Positions 23,779 through 32,413 of a DNA stretch of 64,000 nucleotides are shown piece after piece. The stretch comes from Allocoprobacillus merdigallinarum (GTDB taxonomy: Bacteria; Bacillota_I; Bacilli_A; Erysipelotrichales; Coprobacillaceae). Position 1 is the stretch's first letter. Each line of letters begins with the position of its first letter. The translations under genes and the position numbers were made by a program. The stretch lies in NCBI GenBank assembly GCA_019117525.1, contig DWZO01000063.1, positions 1-64,000 on the forward strand, in the 5' to 3' direction. The notes beneath the pieces are model-generated. The model made no database searches. It worked only from the letters and a program-made list of their open reading frames with translations, and had not been told where the DNA came from.

Positions 23779-23807
23779 TTTTTAAACTACGAGAGGGGTT
23801 GATCAAA

Positions 23808-24656
23808 ATGTATAAGATTTTACACAAAGAAAAATTAAATGATGTTGTAGAGTTAATGGTTGTTCATGCACCCCATGTTGCGAGAAAATGTGAACCAGGA
23901 CAGTTTATCATTTTAAGAGTGGGTGATGATGGAGAAAGAATCCCATTGACAATTGCTGATTATGATAGAGAAAAAGAAACAATTACGATTATTTATCAAA
24001 TTGTTGGATATTCTACAAAAGCATTATCTTTATTAAATGAAGGTGATGAAATTACAGATTTTGTAGGACCTTTAGGAGAACCAACAAAATTACATGCTTC
24101 AAAACATGTTATTGGTGTTGCTGGTGGTGTAGGAAGTGCACCACTTTATCCACAGTTAAGAGCTTTAGCACAAATGGGTGTTGAGGTTGATGTGATTATT
24201 GGTGGAAGAGAAGCACAATATGTTTTATGGGCTGATGAATTTAGAAAGTTCTGTAAAAATGTTTATATAACAACAGATGATGGCTCACTTGGTAGAAAAG
24301 GCTTTGTAACTCAAGTGTTAGCTGATTTGATTGAACAAGGTGAAGAGATTGATGAAGTGATTGCGATTGGACCAGTGCCAATGATGAAAGCAGTTGTTGC
24401 TGTTACAAAACCCCATAATATAAAAACATCTGTTTCTTTAAATCCAATTATGATTGATGGAACAGGTATGTGTGGATGTTGTCGTGTAACTGTTGATGGT
24501 AAAATTAAGTTTGCTTGTGTTGATGGACCAGATTTTGACGGGTTACAAGTTGATTTCGATGAACTGATGGCACGTCAAAGAATGTTTAAAGAAGAAGAAC
24601 ATCAAATGGATGAAAAAGCAAATCGTATGTGTAATTTAATGGGAGGTGTTCAATAA
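23808..24656 (+). CDS. nfnA: NfnA: NADH-dependent ferredoxin:NADP+ oxidoreductase, small subunit
   Basis: Small subunit of the electron-bifurcating transhydrogenase that couples NADPH oxidation to reduction of ferredoxin and NAD+ (or the reverse), balancing redox carriers in fermentation. 282 residues: a ferredoxin-reductase-type FAD barrel (GQFIILRVGDDGERIPLTIAD), an NAD-binding domain (VIGVAGGVGSAPLYPQL), and the C-terminal [2Fe-2S] cysteine cluster MCGCCRVTVDGKIKFACVDGPDF. ATG 23808 is chosen because GAGAGGGG (23791-23798) is at normal spacing; an upstream TTG overlaps that site. It overlaps nfnB by one base (TAATG), indicating translational coupling. Older annotation calls it a sulfide dehydrogenase or dihydroorotate-dehydrogenase-like subunit. 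Confidence 0.88.
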   Translation: MYKILHKEKLNDVVELMVVHAPHVARKCEPGQFIILRVGDDGERIPLTIADYDREKETITIIYQIVGYSTKALSLLNEGDEITDFVGPLGEPTKLHASKHVIGVAGGVGSAPLYPQLRALAQMGVEVDVIIGGREAQYVLWADEFRKFCKNVYITTDDGSLGRKGFVTQVLADLIEQGEEIDEVIAIGPVPMMKAVVAVTKPHNIKTSVSLNPIMIDGTGMCGCCRVTVDGKIKFACVDGPDFDGLQVDFDELMARQRMFKEEEHQMDEKANRMCNLMGGVQ

Positions 24657-26044
24657 TGCCTAATATGTCATTAGAAAAGGTGAAAATGCCTGAACAGGAA
24701 CCTCAGATTAGAAATCAGAACTTTAAGGAAGTTGCATTAGGATATACAAAAGAACAGGCTATGGAAGAAGCTACAAGATGTTTAAATTGTAAACATAGTC
24801 CATGTAAGAATGGTTGTCCAGTCGGTGTACCTATTCCTGAATTTATTGCCGAAGTTGCAAAAGGAAACTTTGAAGAAGCATATGACATTATTACACAGGA
24901 AAATGCTCTTCCAGCTATTTGTGGACGTGTCTGTCCTCAAGAAAATCAATGTGAAGGGAAATGTGTTCGTGGCATCAAAGGAGAATCAGTAGGAATTGGA
25001 CGATTAGAAAGATTTGTTGCTGATTATCATCGAGATCATGGTCAAAAGAAAGACAATCATATTGAAAAGAATGGAAAAAAGGTTGCCGTTGTCGGAAGTG
25101 GCCCTGCAGGTATGACTTGTGCAGGAGAATTAGCGAAAAAAGGATATGATGTGACTGTTTTTGAAGCTTTGCATAAAACAGGTGGCGTTTTATCATATGG
25201 AATCCCTGAATTCCGTTTACCTAAAGATTTGGTTCAAAAGGAAATTGATGGGGTCGCTGATTTAGGTGTCAAATTTGAAACAAACGTTGTTGTTGGACGT
25301 TCTGTAACAATTGATGAATTACAAGAAGAAGGTTATGAAGCTATCTTTGTTGGAAGTGGCGCTGGACTTCCTCGTTTCCAAGGTATTCCTGGTGAAAATT
25401 TAAATGGTGTTTATGCAGCTAATGAATTTTTAACACGTGTCAATTTGATGAAAGGTTATGAATTCCCAAATCATCCGACACCAGTGAAAATTACTGAAAC
25501 GGTTTGTGTTATTGGGGCTGGAAATGTCGCAATGGATGCTGCAAGAACTGCAAAACGTTTAGGAGCAAAAAATGTATATATTGTTTATCGTCGTGGTGAA
25601 CAAGAAATTCCAGCCAGAGCTGAAGAAGTACATCATGCTAAAGAAGAAGGTATTATTTTCAAGTTGCTTACAAATCCAGTCAAAATTGAAGGAGAAGATG
25701 GTTGGGTTAAATCTATGGAATGTGTAGAAATGGAACTTGGTGAACCTGATGAAAGTGGTAGAAGAAGACCAGTTGTTAAGGAAGGTTCTAACTTTGTTAT
25801 TGAAACGGGAACAGTGATTGTTTCTATTGGTCAAAGTCCTAATCCATTAATTAGACAGACAACACCTGGTTTAGATACTCAAAAATGGGGTGGAATCATT
25901 GTGGATGAAGAAACAATGAAAACATCTAAAGATGGTGTTTATGCTGGTGGCGATGTTGTCACTGGAGCAGCTACAGTTATTTTGGCTATGGGAGCTGGTA
26001 AAAAAGCAGCTCAAGCGATTGATGAAGCATTAAAACAAAAATAA
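24656..26044 (+). CDS. nfnB: NfnB: NADPH-dependent large subunit (glutamate-synthase small-chain-like)
   Basis: Large subunit of the Nfn complex, 462 residues. The N-terminal part carries two [4Fe-4S]-type cysteine sets: CLNCKHSPCKNGCPVGVP and ICGRVCPQENQCEGKCVRG. Then come an FAD Rossmann motif (VVGSGPAGMTCAGELAKKG), an NADPH site (VIGAGNVAMDAARTAKRLG) and the flavin-closing YAGGDVVTGAATVILAMGAGKKAA. The sequence is shared with GltD of glutamate synthase, but no large GltB subunit is nearby and the gene is fused operonically to nfnA, which identifies Nfn. In family knowledge NfnB holds the bifurcating flavin. Confidence 0.9.
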   Translation: MPNMSLEKVKMPEQEPQIRNQNFKEVALGYTKEQAMEEATRCLNCKHSPCKNGCPVGVPIPEFIAEVAKGNFEEAYDIITQENALPAICGRVCPQENQCEGKCVRGIKGESVGIGRLERFVADYHRDHGQKKDNHIEKNGKKVAVVGSGPAGMTCAGELAKKGYDVTVFEALHKTGGVLSYGIPEFRLPKDLVQKEIDGVADLGVKFETNVVVGRSVTIDELQEEGYEAIFVGSGAGLPRFQGIPGENLNGVYAANEFLTRVNLMKGYEFPNHPTPVKITETVCVIGAGNVAMDAARTAKRLGAKNVYIVYRRGEQEIPARAEEVHHAKEEGIIFKLLTNPVKIEGEDGWVKSMECVEMELGEPDESGRRRPVVKEGSNFVIETGTVIVSIGQSPNPLIRQTTPGLDTQKWGGIIVDEETMKTSKDGVYAGGDVVTGAATVILAMGAGKKAAQAIDEALKQK

Positions 26045-26118
26045 AACAGGAAAATGAAGTGATCTTTATGATCGGATTATCCAAGTCATAAGGGTTGCTT
26101 CATCAGTCCTGTTTTTTT
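26044..26118 (+). terminator. Long branched terminator of nfnAB
   Basis: AAACAGGA (26044-26051) pairs with TCCTGTTT (26107-26114), followed by a T-run. ATGAAG and CTTCAT pair inside it, and TTATGA with TCATAA further in. It is much longer than the other terminators in the window. Confidence 0.7.
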
Positions 26119-26200
26119 ATTTATCCAATATATATTTTTTTAAAAAATTGATTATTTCAGTTGATAAACATAAAATTTATCATATGATTTTTGTTAGAAA

Positions 26201-27193
26201 TTATAAAGCTTGACATGATTCTCTTTCTACTAAATAACATGGGAGTTGAATACGCATTGGTAAGAGTTTGGTATGATCTTTAATAGCCTGATGAAGTAAT
26301 CTGGCCCCAAATTGTCCCATATCAAATGCAGGAGCATAAAAAGTTGTAAGAGGCGGATATGTATAATTGCTGGCATCAATATTATCAAAACCAATAATAG
26401 AAATATCGTCAGGAATATGGAAACCATAATCATTCAAAGCTTTCATTGCGCCCATCGCAATCGGATCACTGGCAGCAAAAAGAGCTGTTGGTAAATGATG
26501 AGATTGAATCATGTTTGACATCATAGCATAACCTGATTCACTGGTAAATTCTCCTTCAATCATATAATCCTCATATTCTATTTGATATTCTTTAGCATAT
26601 TTGATAAAAGATTTTTTTCTTATATCATCATAAGCTTGTCCATCATCTAAATATTCAACACCACCAAGATAACCAATCTTTTGATGACCTAGATCTGTTA
26701 AATATGTCAGAGCTTGTTTTAAAGCTAAATCAAAATCTAAAACAATCGAACATTCTTTTAAATTTTCATAATCCATATCCAATAAAATAATAGCATCATT
26801 ATATTTTTTTAAAGTTTCAATATGACTTTTACTAAATTTACCTAGGCAAATAATCCCATCAATTCCCTTTAAAGACTTTTCAATGTTCACGTCATCTTTA
26901 AATATTCTTCTTAAAATAATTCCGTTTTTGGCACAATAATCTTCTACACCATGACGTAAAGTTAAGTAGTAGGGATCATTGATTTCCTGTTGTAAAGAAT
27001 ACCATTGAATCAGACAAATATGAATACCAGGGTCATTTTTCTTTTTCTTTTGGTATTGCAGTGCTTTTGCGGCTTCTAAGACATTTTCTCTTGTTTGTTG
27101 AGGAACGCTTAATGTAGGATCATTGTTTAAGATGCGGGAAACTGTCGCAATTGAAACTTGAGCCATTTGGGCAATATCTTTTAAAGTGGCCAT
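26201..27193 (-). CDS. galR: LacI/GalR-family transcriptional regulator
   Basis: 330 residues: helix-turn-helix at the N-terminus (ATLKDIAQMAQVSIATVSRILNND) followed by a periplasmic-binding-protein-like effector domain (DGIICLGKFS, ALFAASDPIAMGAMKALNDYG, ISIIGFDNIDASNYTYPPLTT). It is transcribed divergently from galT-galM-galK and shares with it a 165-bp spacer holding a perfect 18-bp palindrome, the expected arrangement for a galactose repressor. The name galR rests on this context. ATG 27193 is chosen because AAGGAGG lies just upstream and the residues begin at the canonical MATLKDIA. Confidence 0.85.
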   Translation of the reverse strand: MATLKDIAQMAQVSIATVSRILNNDPTLSVPQQTRENVLEAAKALQYQKKKKNDPGIHICLIQWYSLQQEINDPYYLTLRHGVEDYCAKNGIILRRIFKDDVNIEKSLKGIDGIICLGKFSKSHIETLKKYNDAIILLDMDYENLKECSIVLDFDLALKQALTYLTDLGHQKIGYLGGVEYLDDGQAYDDIRKKSFIKYAKEYQIEYEDYMIEGEFTSESGYAMMSNMIQSHHLPTALFAASDPIAMGAMKALNDYGFHIPDDISIIGFDNIDASNYTYPPLTTFYAPAFDMGQFGARLLHQAIKDHTKLLPMRIQLPCYLVERESCQAL

Positions 27194-27265
27194 AATTACC
27201 TCCTTGTTTTCTATATTATATAGGAAAATGTTATAAAAAGCCATGAAATTCATAGAATAACTTTA

Positions 27266-27330
27266 TAAGTAAAATTTTACTTAAAAATAGGTAAATAATG
27301 TTTGAAGTTTTGTTGAAAGCGTGGTATGGT
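27266..27330 (+). promoter_or_regulatory. gal operator and galT promoter
   Basis: Perfect palindrome TAAGTAAAATTTTACTTA (27266-27283), typical of a LacI/GalR operator, lies upstream of -35 TTGAAG (27302-27307), a 17-bp spacer and extended -10 TGG-TATGGT (27325-27330). TGAAAGCGTGGTAT (from 27314) is a weak cre-like match (11 of 14) overlapping the promoter. Confidence 0.7.
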
Positions 27331-27357
27331 ATAGGTAAGAAAAGGGAGGGTCAAAAT

Positions 27358-28866
27358 ATGAACCATGAGATTAATCAGTTAATACAATTTGGGTTAGATC
27401 ATCATCTGATTCAAGAGGAAGATGTGGACTATACAGTCAATTTACTGTTGGATTTATTAAAAATGAATGAATTTTATAAAGAAGATATTCATGAAACGAT
27501 TAGTGACAGTACAGGTATTTTAGAAAAGATGTTAGACTATGCAGTGGATAAGGGAATTATTGAAGATAGTATTGTGGAAAAAGATTTATTTGATACACGC
27601 ATTATGAATTGTCTGATGCCTAGACCTAGTGAGGTGATTCGAGAATTTCGTCAACGCTATGCCCGTTCTCCTCAGGATGCGACAAAGTATTTTTATCAGC
27701 TTTCTATTGATTCTCATTATATTCGTAAAAACAGAACGGACCAGAATATTAAATTTCAAAAATATTATAAATATGGCAATATAGATATTACGATTAATCT
27801 GTCTAAACCAGAGAAAGATCCTAAAGATATTGCAAAAGCAAAGTTAGTCAAAACAAGTGGATATCCTCAATGTTTACTATGCAAGGAAAATGTAGGTTTT
27901 AGCGGTGATTTTAATCGTCCTGCCAGACAAAACCATCGTATTATTCCATTGAAATTAAATGCTACGGCTTATTATTTACAATACTCACCTTATGTTTATT
28001 ACAATGAACACTGTATTGTTTTAAATAAAGAACATATTCCTATGGTGATTAATCAAGATACGTTTCAACATCTTTTATCCTTTGTTGAACAGTTTCCTCA
28101 TTATATGTTAGGTTCTAATGCAGATTTACCAATTGTAGGAGGATCAATTTTAACACATGATCATTATCAGGGTGGATGTTATGAGTTTCCAATGAATAAT
28201 GCAGATGTTATTAAAACAATGTCATGGGATAAATATCCTGATTTAAAGATTGAAATATTAAAATGGCCACTTTCAACAATCAGAGTAACTTGCCAAGATT
28301 CACAAAAAATTGTTGAATTTGCGACAAAAACATTAAAAGCATGGAAGAATTATTCTAATCCATCTCTAGATATTCTTTCACACAGTGATCAAACACCACA
28401 TAATACCATCACTCCAATCGCAAGAATGAAAAATCATGACTATCAAATGGATCTTGTCTTAAGAAATAATCGAACTTCTCAAGAACATCCTGATGGTATT
28501 TTTCATCCTCATGCTTCATTGCATCATATTAAAAAAGAAAATATTGGTTTAATAGAAGTGATGGGCTTAGCAGTTTTACCAGCACGTTTGAAAGTGGAAT
28601 TGGAATTATTAAAAGACTGTTTATTAGGAAAAAAAGAAATCAGTGAATATCCTGAATTACAGAAACATGAATTATGGTATAATGAAATCAAAGAAAACTA
28701 TCAGATTCAAGAAGATACGGTTGATGATGTTTTGAAAACAGCTCTCACAATAAAGTTTGTAGAAGTTTTAGAAGATGCTGGTGTTTTTAAAATGAATGAT
28801 GAAGGTATTGAAGCGTTTTGTAGTTTTGTAGAGTCATTATGTAAGGAGGAGGATAATAATGATTGA
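27358..28866 (+). CDS. galT: Galactose-1-phosphate uridylyltransferase (Gram-positive type)
   Basis: Leloir pathway: UDP-glucose + galactose-1-P to glucose-1-P + UDP-galactose. The 502 residues match the long Firmicute GalT family rather than the shorter E. coli type. RPARQNHRIIPL and SILTHDHYQGGCYEFPM are the nucleotide- and catalysis-related segments. ATG 27358 has AAGGGAGGG at 27342-27350; the in-frame ATG 60 bp upstream lies inside the promoter and is rejected. The 3' end overlaps galM by 8 bp. galE is not in this window. Confidence 0.93.
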   Translation: MNHEINQLIQFGLDHHLIQEEDVDYTVNLLLDLLKMNEFYKEDIHETISDSTGILEKMLDYAVDKGIIEDSIVEKDLFDTRIMNCLMPRPSEVIREFRQRYARSPQDATKYFYQLSIDSHYIRKNRTDQNIKFQKYYKYGNIDITINLSKPEKDPKDIAKAKLVKTSGYPQCLLCKENVGFSGDFNRPARQNHRIIPLKLNATAYYLQYSPYVYYNEHCIVLNKEHIPMVINQDTFQHLLSFVEQFPHYMLGSNADLPIVGGSILTHDHYQGGCYEFPMNNADVIKTMSWDKYPDLKIEILKWPLSTIRVTCQDSQKIVEFATKTLKAWKNYSNPSLDILSHSDQTPHNTITPIARMKNHDYQMDLVLRNNRTSQEHPDGIFHPHASLHHIKKENIGLIEVMGLAVLPARLKVELELLKDCLLGKKEISEYPELQKHELWYNEIKENYQIQEDTVDDVLKTALTIKFVEVLEDAGVFKMNDEGIEAFCSFVESLCKEEDNND

Positions 28867-29872
28867 AGTGATCAAACATATAGATGATCAAATTGATTTG
28901 ATTTCTATGAAAAATGAACAATTAGAAGTTGTTGTATCCAATTATGGATGTACAATTATCAAAGTTATCATGGCAGATAAAAATGGACATAAAGATGATG
29001 TCGTTTTAGGTTATGATGATTTTACACAATACCAGACACTAGATGCTTATTTAGGAGCGTTGGTAGGAAGAGTTGCTAATAGAATTAAAGCAGGACAATT
29101 TCGTTTAAATGGTCAAGATTACCATTTGGCTGTTAATAACGGTCCTAACCATTTACATGGTGGGATCAAAGGATTTAGTTATCAGGTTTTTGATTATACA
29201 ATTGAAGATGAACACACATTAAAACTTCACTATTTATCAAAAGATGGAGAAGAAGGTTATCCAGGTGATTTAGATTTAACAGTCATATATACATTAAAAG
29301 ATGATACTTTAACAGCTCATTATCAGGCAACATCATCAGCAGATACACTTATTAATATTACAAATCATTCATATTTTAATTTGTCAGGACACAAAGAAAA
29401 CATCTATCAGCATACTTTACAGATTCATGCATCCCAATTTGCCTGCGTTGACTCTGATGGTTTAACAACTGGTGAATTGAAAGATGTTGAAGGAACACCA
29501 TTTGATTTCAGACAACCTGCACTTATTGGTGAAAGAGTAGAACAGGATGATGAACAGTTAAAAATTGGTAAAGGATTTGATCATCCATTTCTTTTTGATA
29601 CGCAAAGCAATCAGGTGATTTTAACTCATGAGCCAACAGGAAGACAATTGATTGTGTCAACGACTTTACCACAAGCTCAGATTTATACAGCTAATTATTT
29701 GGATGGAAGATTAGGAAAATATGGAGAACGCTATTATGCAAGAGATGCTGTATGTATTGAAACACAGAATATGCCTGATGCGATTCATTTAGAAGAACAT
29801 CCAACAACACTATTAAAGAAAGGAGAAACATATGATGAAATAACATCATATCAGTTTAAAGTTATTCAATAA
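28859..29872 (+). CDS. galM: Aldose 1-epimerase (galactose mutarotase)
   Basis: Interconverts alpha and beta anomers of galactose so that galactokinase receives the alpha form. 337 residues, beta-sandwich family: YDDFTQYQTLDAYLGALVGRVANRI, NNGPNHLHGG with the catalytic-type His, TNHSYFNLSGH, and IETQNMPDAIH with the catalytic Glu region. It starts within the end of galT (GGAGGAGGATAATA before the ATG) and overlaps galK by one base, so all three gal genes are translationally coupled. Confidence 0.93.
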   Translation: MIEVIKHIDDQIDLISMKNEQLEVVVSNYGCTIIKVIMADKNGHKDDVVLGYDDFTQYQTLDAYLGALVGRVANRIKAGQFRLNGQDYHLAVNNGPNHLHGGIKGFSYQVFDYTIEDEHTLKLHYLSKDGEEGYPGDLDLTVIYTLKDDTLTAHYQATSSADTLINITNHSYFNLSGHKENIYQHTLQIHASQFACVDSDGLTTGELKDVEGTPFDFRQPALIGERVEQDDEQLKIGKGFDHPFLFDTQSNQVILTHEPTGRQLIVSTTLPQAQIYTANYLDGRLGKYGERYYARDAVCIETQNMPDAIHLEEHPTTLLKKGETYDEITSYQFKVIQ

Positions 29873-31152
29873 TGAAAAAAGCAAGTTTAATTATTCAAGA
29901 TATTCAAAATAATGTTTATAATGATACATTTTTAGATATTTATGTTGATCAGGAACAATTAGAACATCAAAAATTAAGATATGTTCAAGCTATTGAAAAA
30001 TTCATTGATTTATATGGTGATCAGGAAGTCAGCATTTATAGCACACCTGGAAGAAGCGAGGTTTGTGGGAATCATACTGATCATCAACATGGTGAAGTTT
30101 TAGCTGCAGCTATTAATTTAGATATCATTGCAGTCGTTGCAAAAGATGATACAAAGATTAAAATTTTATCTGATGATTATGATATTGAAGCTATTCACAT
30201 TGATGATTTGACATTAAGAGAAAATGAAAAAGAGTCATCAGAAGGATTGATTCGTGGTATTCTTGCTAGATTCCAACAACTTCAACATAAAATTGGTGGC
30301 TTTGTGGGATATATGACAAGTGATGTTTTACAAGGTTCTGGATTATCTTCATCAGCTGCCTTTGAAGTGATGATTGGAACAATATTATCAGGTATGTATA
30401 ATGATATGAAAGTAGATCCTGTCACAATTGCGAAAATTGGTCAATATAGTGAAAATGTTTATTTTGGAAAACCATGTGGATTAATGGATCAATGTGCCTG
30501 CTCAGTGGGAAGTTTGATTCATATTGATTTCAAGGATAATGAAAATCCTATTGTAGAAAAAATAAATGTTGATTTTCCACGTTTCCATCATAGTTTGTGT
30601 ATTGTTGATGTCCATGCTTCACACGCTGATTTAACAGAAGATTATGCGTCTATTCCTGAAGAATTGAAAGAAGTCGATCATTTCTTCCATCAGGAATACT
30701 TAAGAGATGTGGACGAAAAAGAATTTTATGAACATTTAACTGAAGTCAGAGAAGCAGTCAATGACCGTGCTGTTTTAAGAGCCATTCATGTCTTTAAAGA
30801 AAATAAACGTGTTCAACAGGCTGTTCAGTCATTAAAACAGGAAGACTTTGATACTTTTAAGACAATTGTCAAAGCTTCAGGAGAAAGTTCGTTTAAATAT
30901 CTTCAAAATATTTATTCTAATCATTATGTTGGACAACAGGCTGTTTCTTTAGCTCTCGCATTGTCTGAAAATTTATTAGGAGCACATGGAGTATGTCGTG
31001 TTCATGGTGGTGGTTTTGCTGGAACAATTCAAGCTTTTGTAGAAGATGATTATGTTGAAGCATATAAACAGGGAATTGAAAAATATTTTGGTGAAGGAAG
31101 CTGTCATATTTTAAAAATCAGAAAATATGGTGGTATGAAAGTTATTGATTAA
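29872..31152 (+). CDS. galK: Galactokinase
   Basis: GHMP-family kinase that phosphorylates alpha-galactose to galactose-1-phosphate, the entry step of the Leloir pathway. 426 residues: TPGRSEVCGNHTDHQHGEVLAAAI (sugar-binding signature), VLQGSGLSSSAAFEV (ATP loop) and CRVHGGGFAGTIQAF near the C-terminus. It is somewhat longer than E. coli GalK (about 380 residues), mainly through an N-terminal extension of about 40 residues. Last gene of the gal operon, overlapping galM by TAATG. Confidence 0.94.
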   Translation: MKKASLIIQDIQNNVYNDTFLDIYVDQEQLEHQKLRYVQAIEKFIDLYGDQEVSIYSTPGRSEVCGNHTDHQHGEVLAAAINLDIIAVVAKDDTKIKILSDDYDIEAIHIDDLTLRENEKESSEGLIRGILARFQQLQHKIGGFVGYMTSDVLQGSGLSSSAAFEVMIGTILSGMYNDMKVDPVTIAKIGQYSENVYFGKPCGLMDQCACSVGSLIHIDFKDNENPIVEKINVDFPRFHHSLCIVDVHASHADLTEDYASIPEELKEVDHFFHQEYLRDVDEKEFYEHLTEVREAVNDRAVLRAIHVFKENKRVQQAVQSLKQEDFDTFKTIVKASGESSFKYLQNIYSNHYVGQQAVSLALALSENLLGAHGVCRVHGGGFAGTIQAFVEDDYVEAYKQGIEKYFGEGSCHILKIRKYGGMKVID

Positions 31153-31161
31153 AATGATAGG

Positions 31162-31200
31162 AGACTTAATTTCTATAAAAGAAGTTAAGTCTTTTGTTTT
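31162..31200 (+). terminator. Terminator of the gal operon
   Basis: AGACTTAATTTC (31162-31173) pairs with GAAGTTAAGTCT (31181-31192) with one mismatch, followed by a T-rich tract. Confidence 0.8.
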
Positions 31201-31327
31201 ATCGTCTGGATTATGTTTGTTTTGTTATTGAATTTAAAATGATATAATAATATGAAGAAGAGTTATTTTAAAAAATTGAATATGATAATGATGTCATAAA
31301 AAGATTGTAGAAAAGGAAGTGGTTTTT

Positions 31328-31639
31328 GTGTATTGTCATTATTGTGGAAAAGAGGTTCAGGAGGATATGCAGTATTGTCCAAATTGTGGCTATCCCTTAC
31401 AAAATTCACCATATGTCTATCATGAAACAGATGCACCCAGTTTTTTATTTGCTCTGATCTCCTTTTTTGCGCCACTTGCAGGATTGGTTTTATATATCAT
31501 TTGGCGTAAAGACTTTCCTCAAAAAGCGAAGTCCTGTATGAATGGTATGATATGTGGCATCATTGCAGAAATTCTTGTCACAATCTTTTTGAGGAGCTAT
31601 CTTTCACAGAATATAATGGGAGTGATGATCAATATATGA
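31328..31639 (+). CDS. Small membrane protein with N-terminal zinc ribbon
   Basis: 103 residues. The N-terminus reads MYCHYCGKEVQEDMQYCPNCGYP, two CxxC pairs of a zinc-ribbon domain of the kind that recurs at the start of Firmicute membrane proteins. Two hydrophobic segments follow (about 40-60 and 75-95) separated by a short basic loop (IWRKDFPQKAK). Function unknown. The chosen start is GTG 31328 because AAAAGGAAG lies nine bases upstream and zinc-ribbon proteins usually begin at this point; the alternative GTG 31319 adds three residues. An extended -10 (TGATATAAT, 31240-31248) lies about 80 bp upstream. Confidence 0.72.
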   Translation: MYCHYCGKEVQEDMQYCPNCGYPLQNSPYVYHETDAPSFLFALISFFAPLAGLVLYIIWRKDFPQKAKSCMNGMICGIIAEILVTIFLRSYLSQNIMGVMINI

Positions 31640-31669
31640 TTGATGCATCTATAGAAATTTCATAATTAG

Positions 31670-31719
31670 TTTTTATCATGATAAAAAAGCTATCTCTTTT
31701 TGAAAATATAGTGTATAAT
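31670..31719 (+). promoter_or_regulatory. Palindrome and -10 box upstream of the PAS-HTH regulator
   Basis: TTTTTATCATGATAAAAA (31670-31687) is a perfect 18-bp palindrome; -10 TATAAT follows at 31714-31719 with no clear -35. A site for autoregulation is plausible. Confidence 0.4.
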
Positions 31720-31738
31720 CACATTGGAGGCGAAATTC

Positions 31739-32398
31739 ATGTATAAATTATTAGAACCCTATGCAAAGTTAGTTGATTTTTTAGGGGAGGCTTTAGGTGA
31801 TAATGTGGAAGTAGCGCTTCATGATCTCACTTCCAAAGAACAGGAAATTGTTGCGATTGCGAATAGTCATATTTCTGGTAGAGAAATAGGTGCTAAATTA
31901 TCTAATTTATCTATTCATTACTTAAAAACAAAACAATATAAAGATCATGATTATGTCATGAATTATAAAACAACAGGTAGTGATGGAAAATTACTTCGTT
32001 CAGCAACATACTTTATCAAAGAAGATGGGCAGGAAATGCCTGTAGGAATGCTTTGTGTCAATGTCAATATTTCTGATTATGAATATATGGAAACGACATT
32101 AAAAAGAATTCTTGGTATTAAAGAACGTAAAGACGTAGAATTTAAGCTTGATAATCCAATTGAGATTTTATCATCACCATTGGATGAAATGATTGATAAA
32201 TATATTAAAGAATGCCTGGAAAAAATGGGCTTTCCAAGTTATTTTCTAGTTGAAAGATTAAATGTTGAAGAAAAGATCAAGGTTGTCAAATACTTACAAG
32301 AAAAAGGAACATTTAAAGTCAAGGGTGCAATTGTACTTGTTGCTGAAAAATTAGCTGTAAGTGAACCGACAATTTATCGTTATTTAAAGAAAATGTAG
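31739..32398 (+). CDS. YheO/DauR-type regulator (PAS-like domain plus HTH)
   Basis: 219 residues. Residues 1-115 match the YheO-like PAS domain (FLGEALGDNVEVALHDLTSKEQEIVAIANSHISGREIG, MLCVNVNISDYEYM); the C-terminal 60 residues hold the DNA-binding helix-turn-helix (EKIKVVKYLQEKGTFKVKGAIVLVAEKLAVSEPTIYRYLKK). DauR of Pseudomonas represses D-arginine catabolism, but most relatives have no known ligand. ATG 31739 has TTGGAGGCG upstream. It is followed 15 bp later by the pyrophosphatase gene and probably cotranscribed. Confidence 0.82.
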   Translation: MYKLLEPYAKLVDFLGEALGDNVEVALHDLTSKEQEIVAIANSHISGREIGAKLSNLSIHYLKTKQYKDHDYVMNYKTTGSDGKLLRSATYFIKEDGQEMPVGMLCVNVNISDYEYMETTLKRILGIKERKDVEFKLDNPIEILSSPLDEMIDKYIKECLEKMGFPSYFLVERLNVEEKIKVVKYLQEKGTFKVKGAIVLVAEKLAVSEPTIYRYLKKM

Positions 32399-32413
32399 AG
32401 AAAGGGGATAGAC

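Noticed and set aside
24656..26044. Glutamate synthase small subunit (gltD)
   Set aside because: No GltB partner, and it is coupled to the nfnA-type flavoprotein with one-base overlap, the Nfn arrangement.
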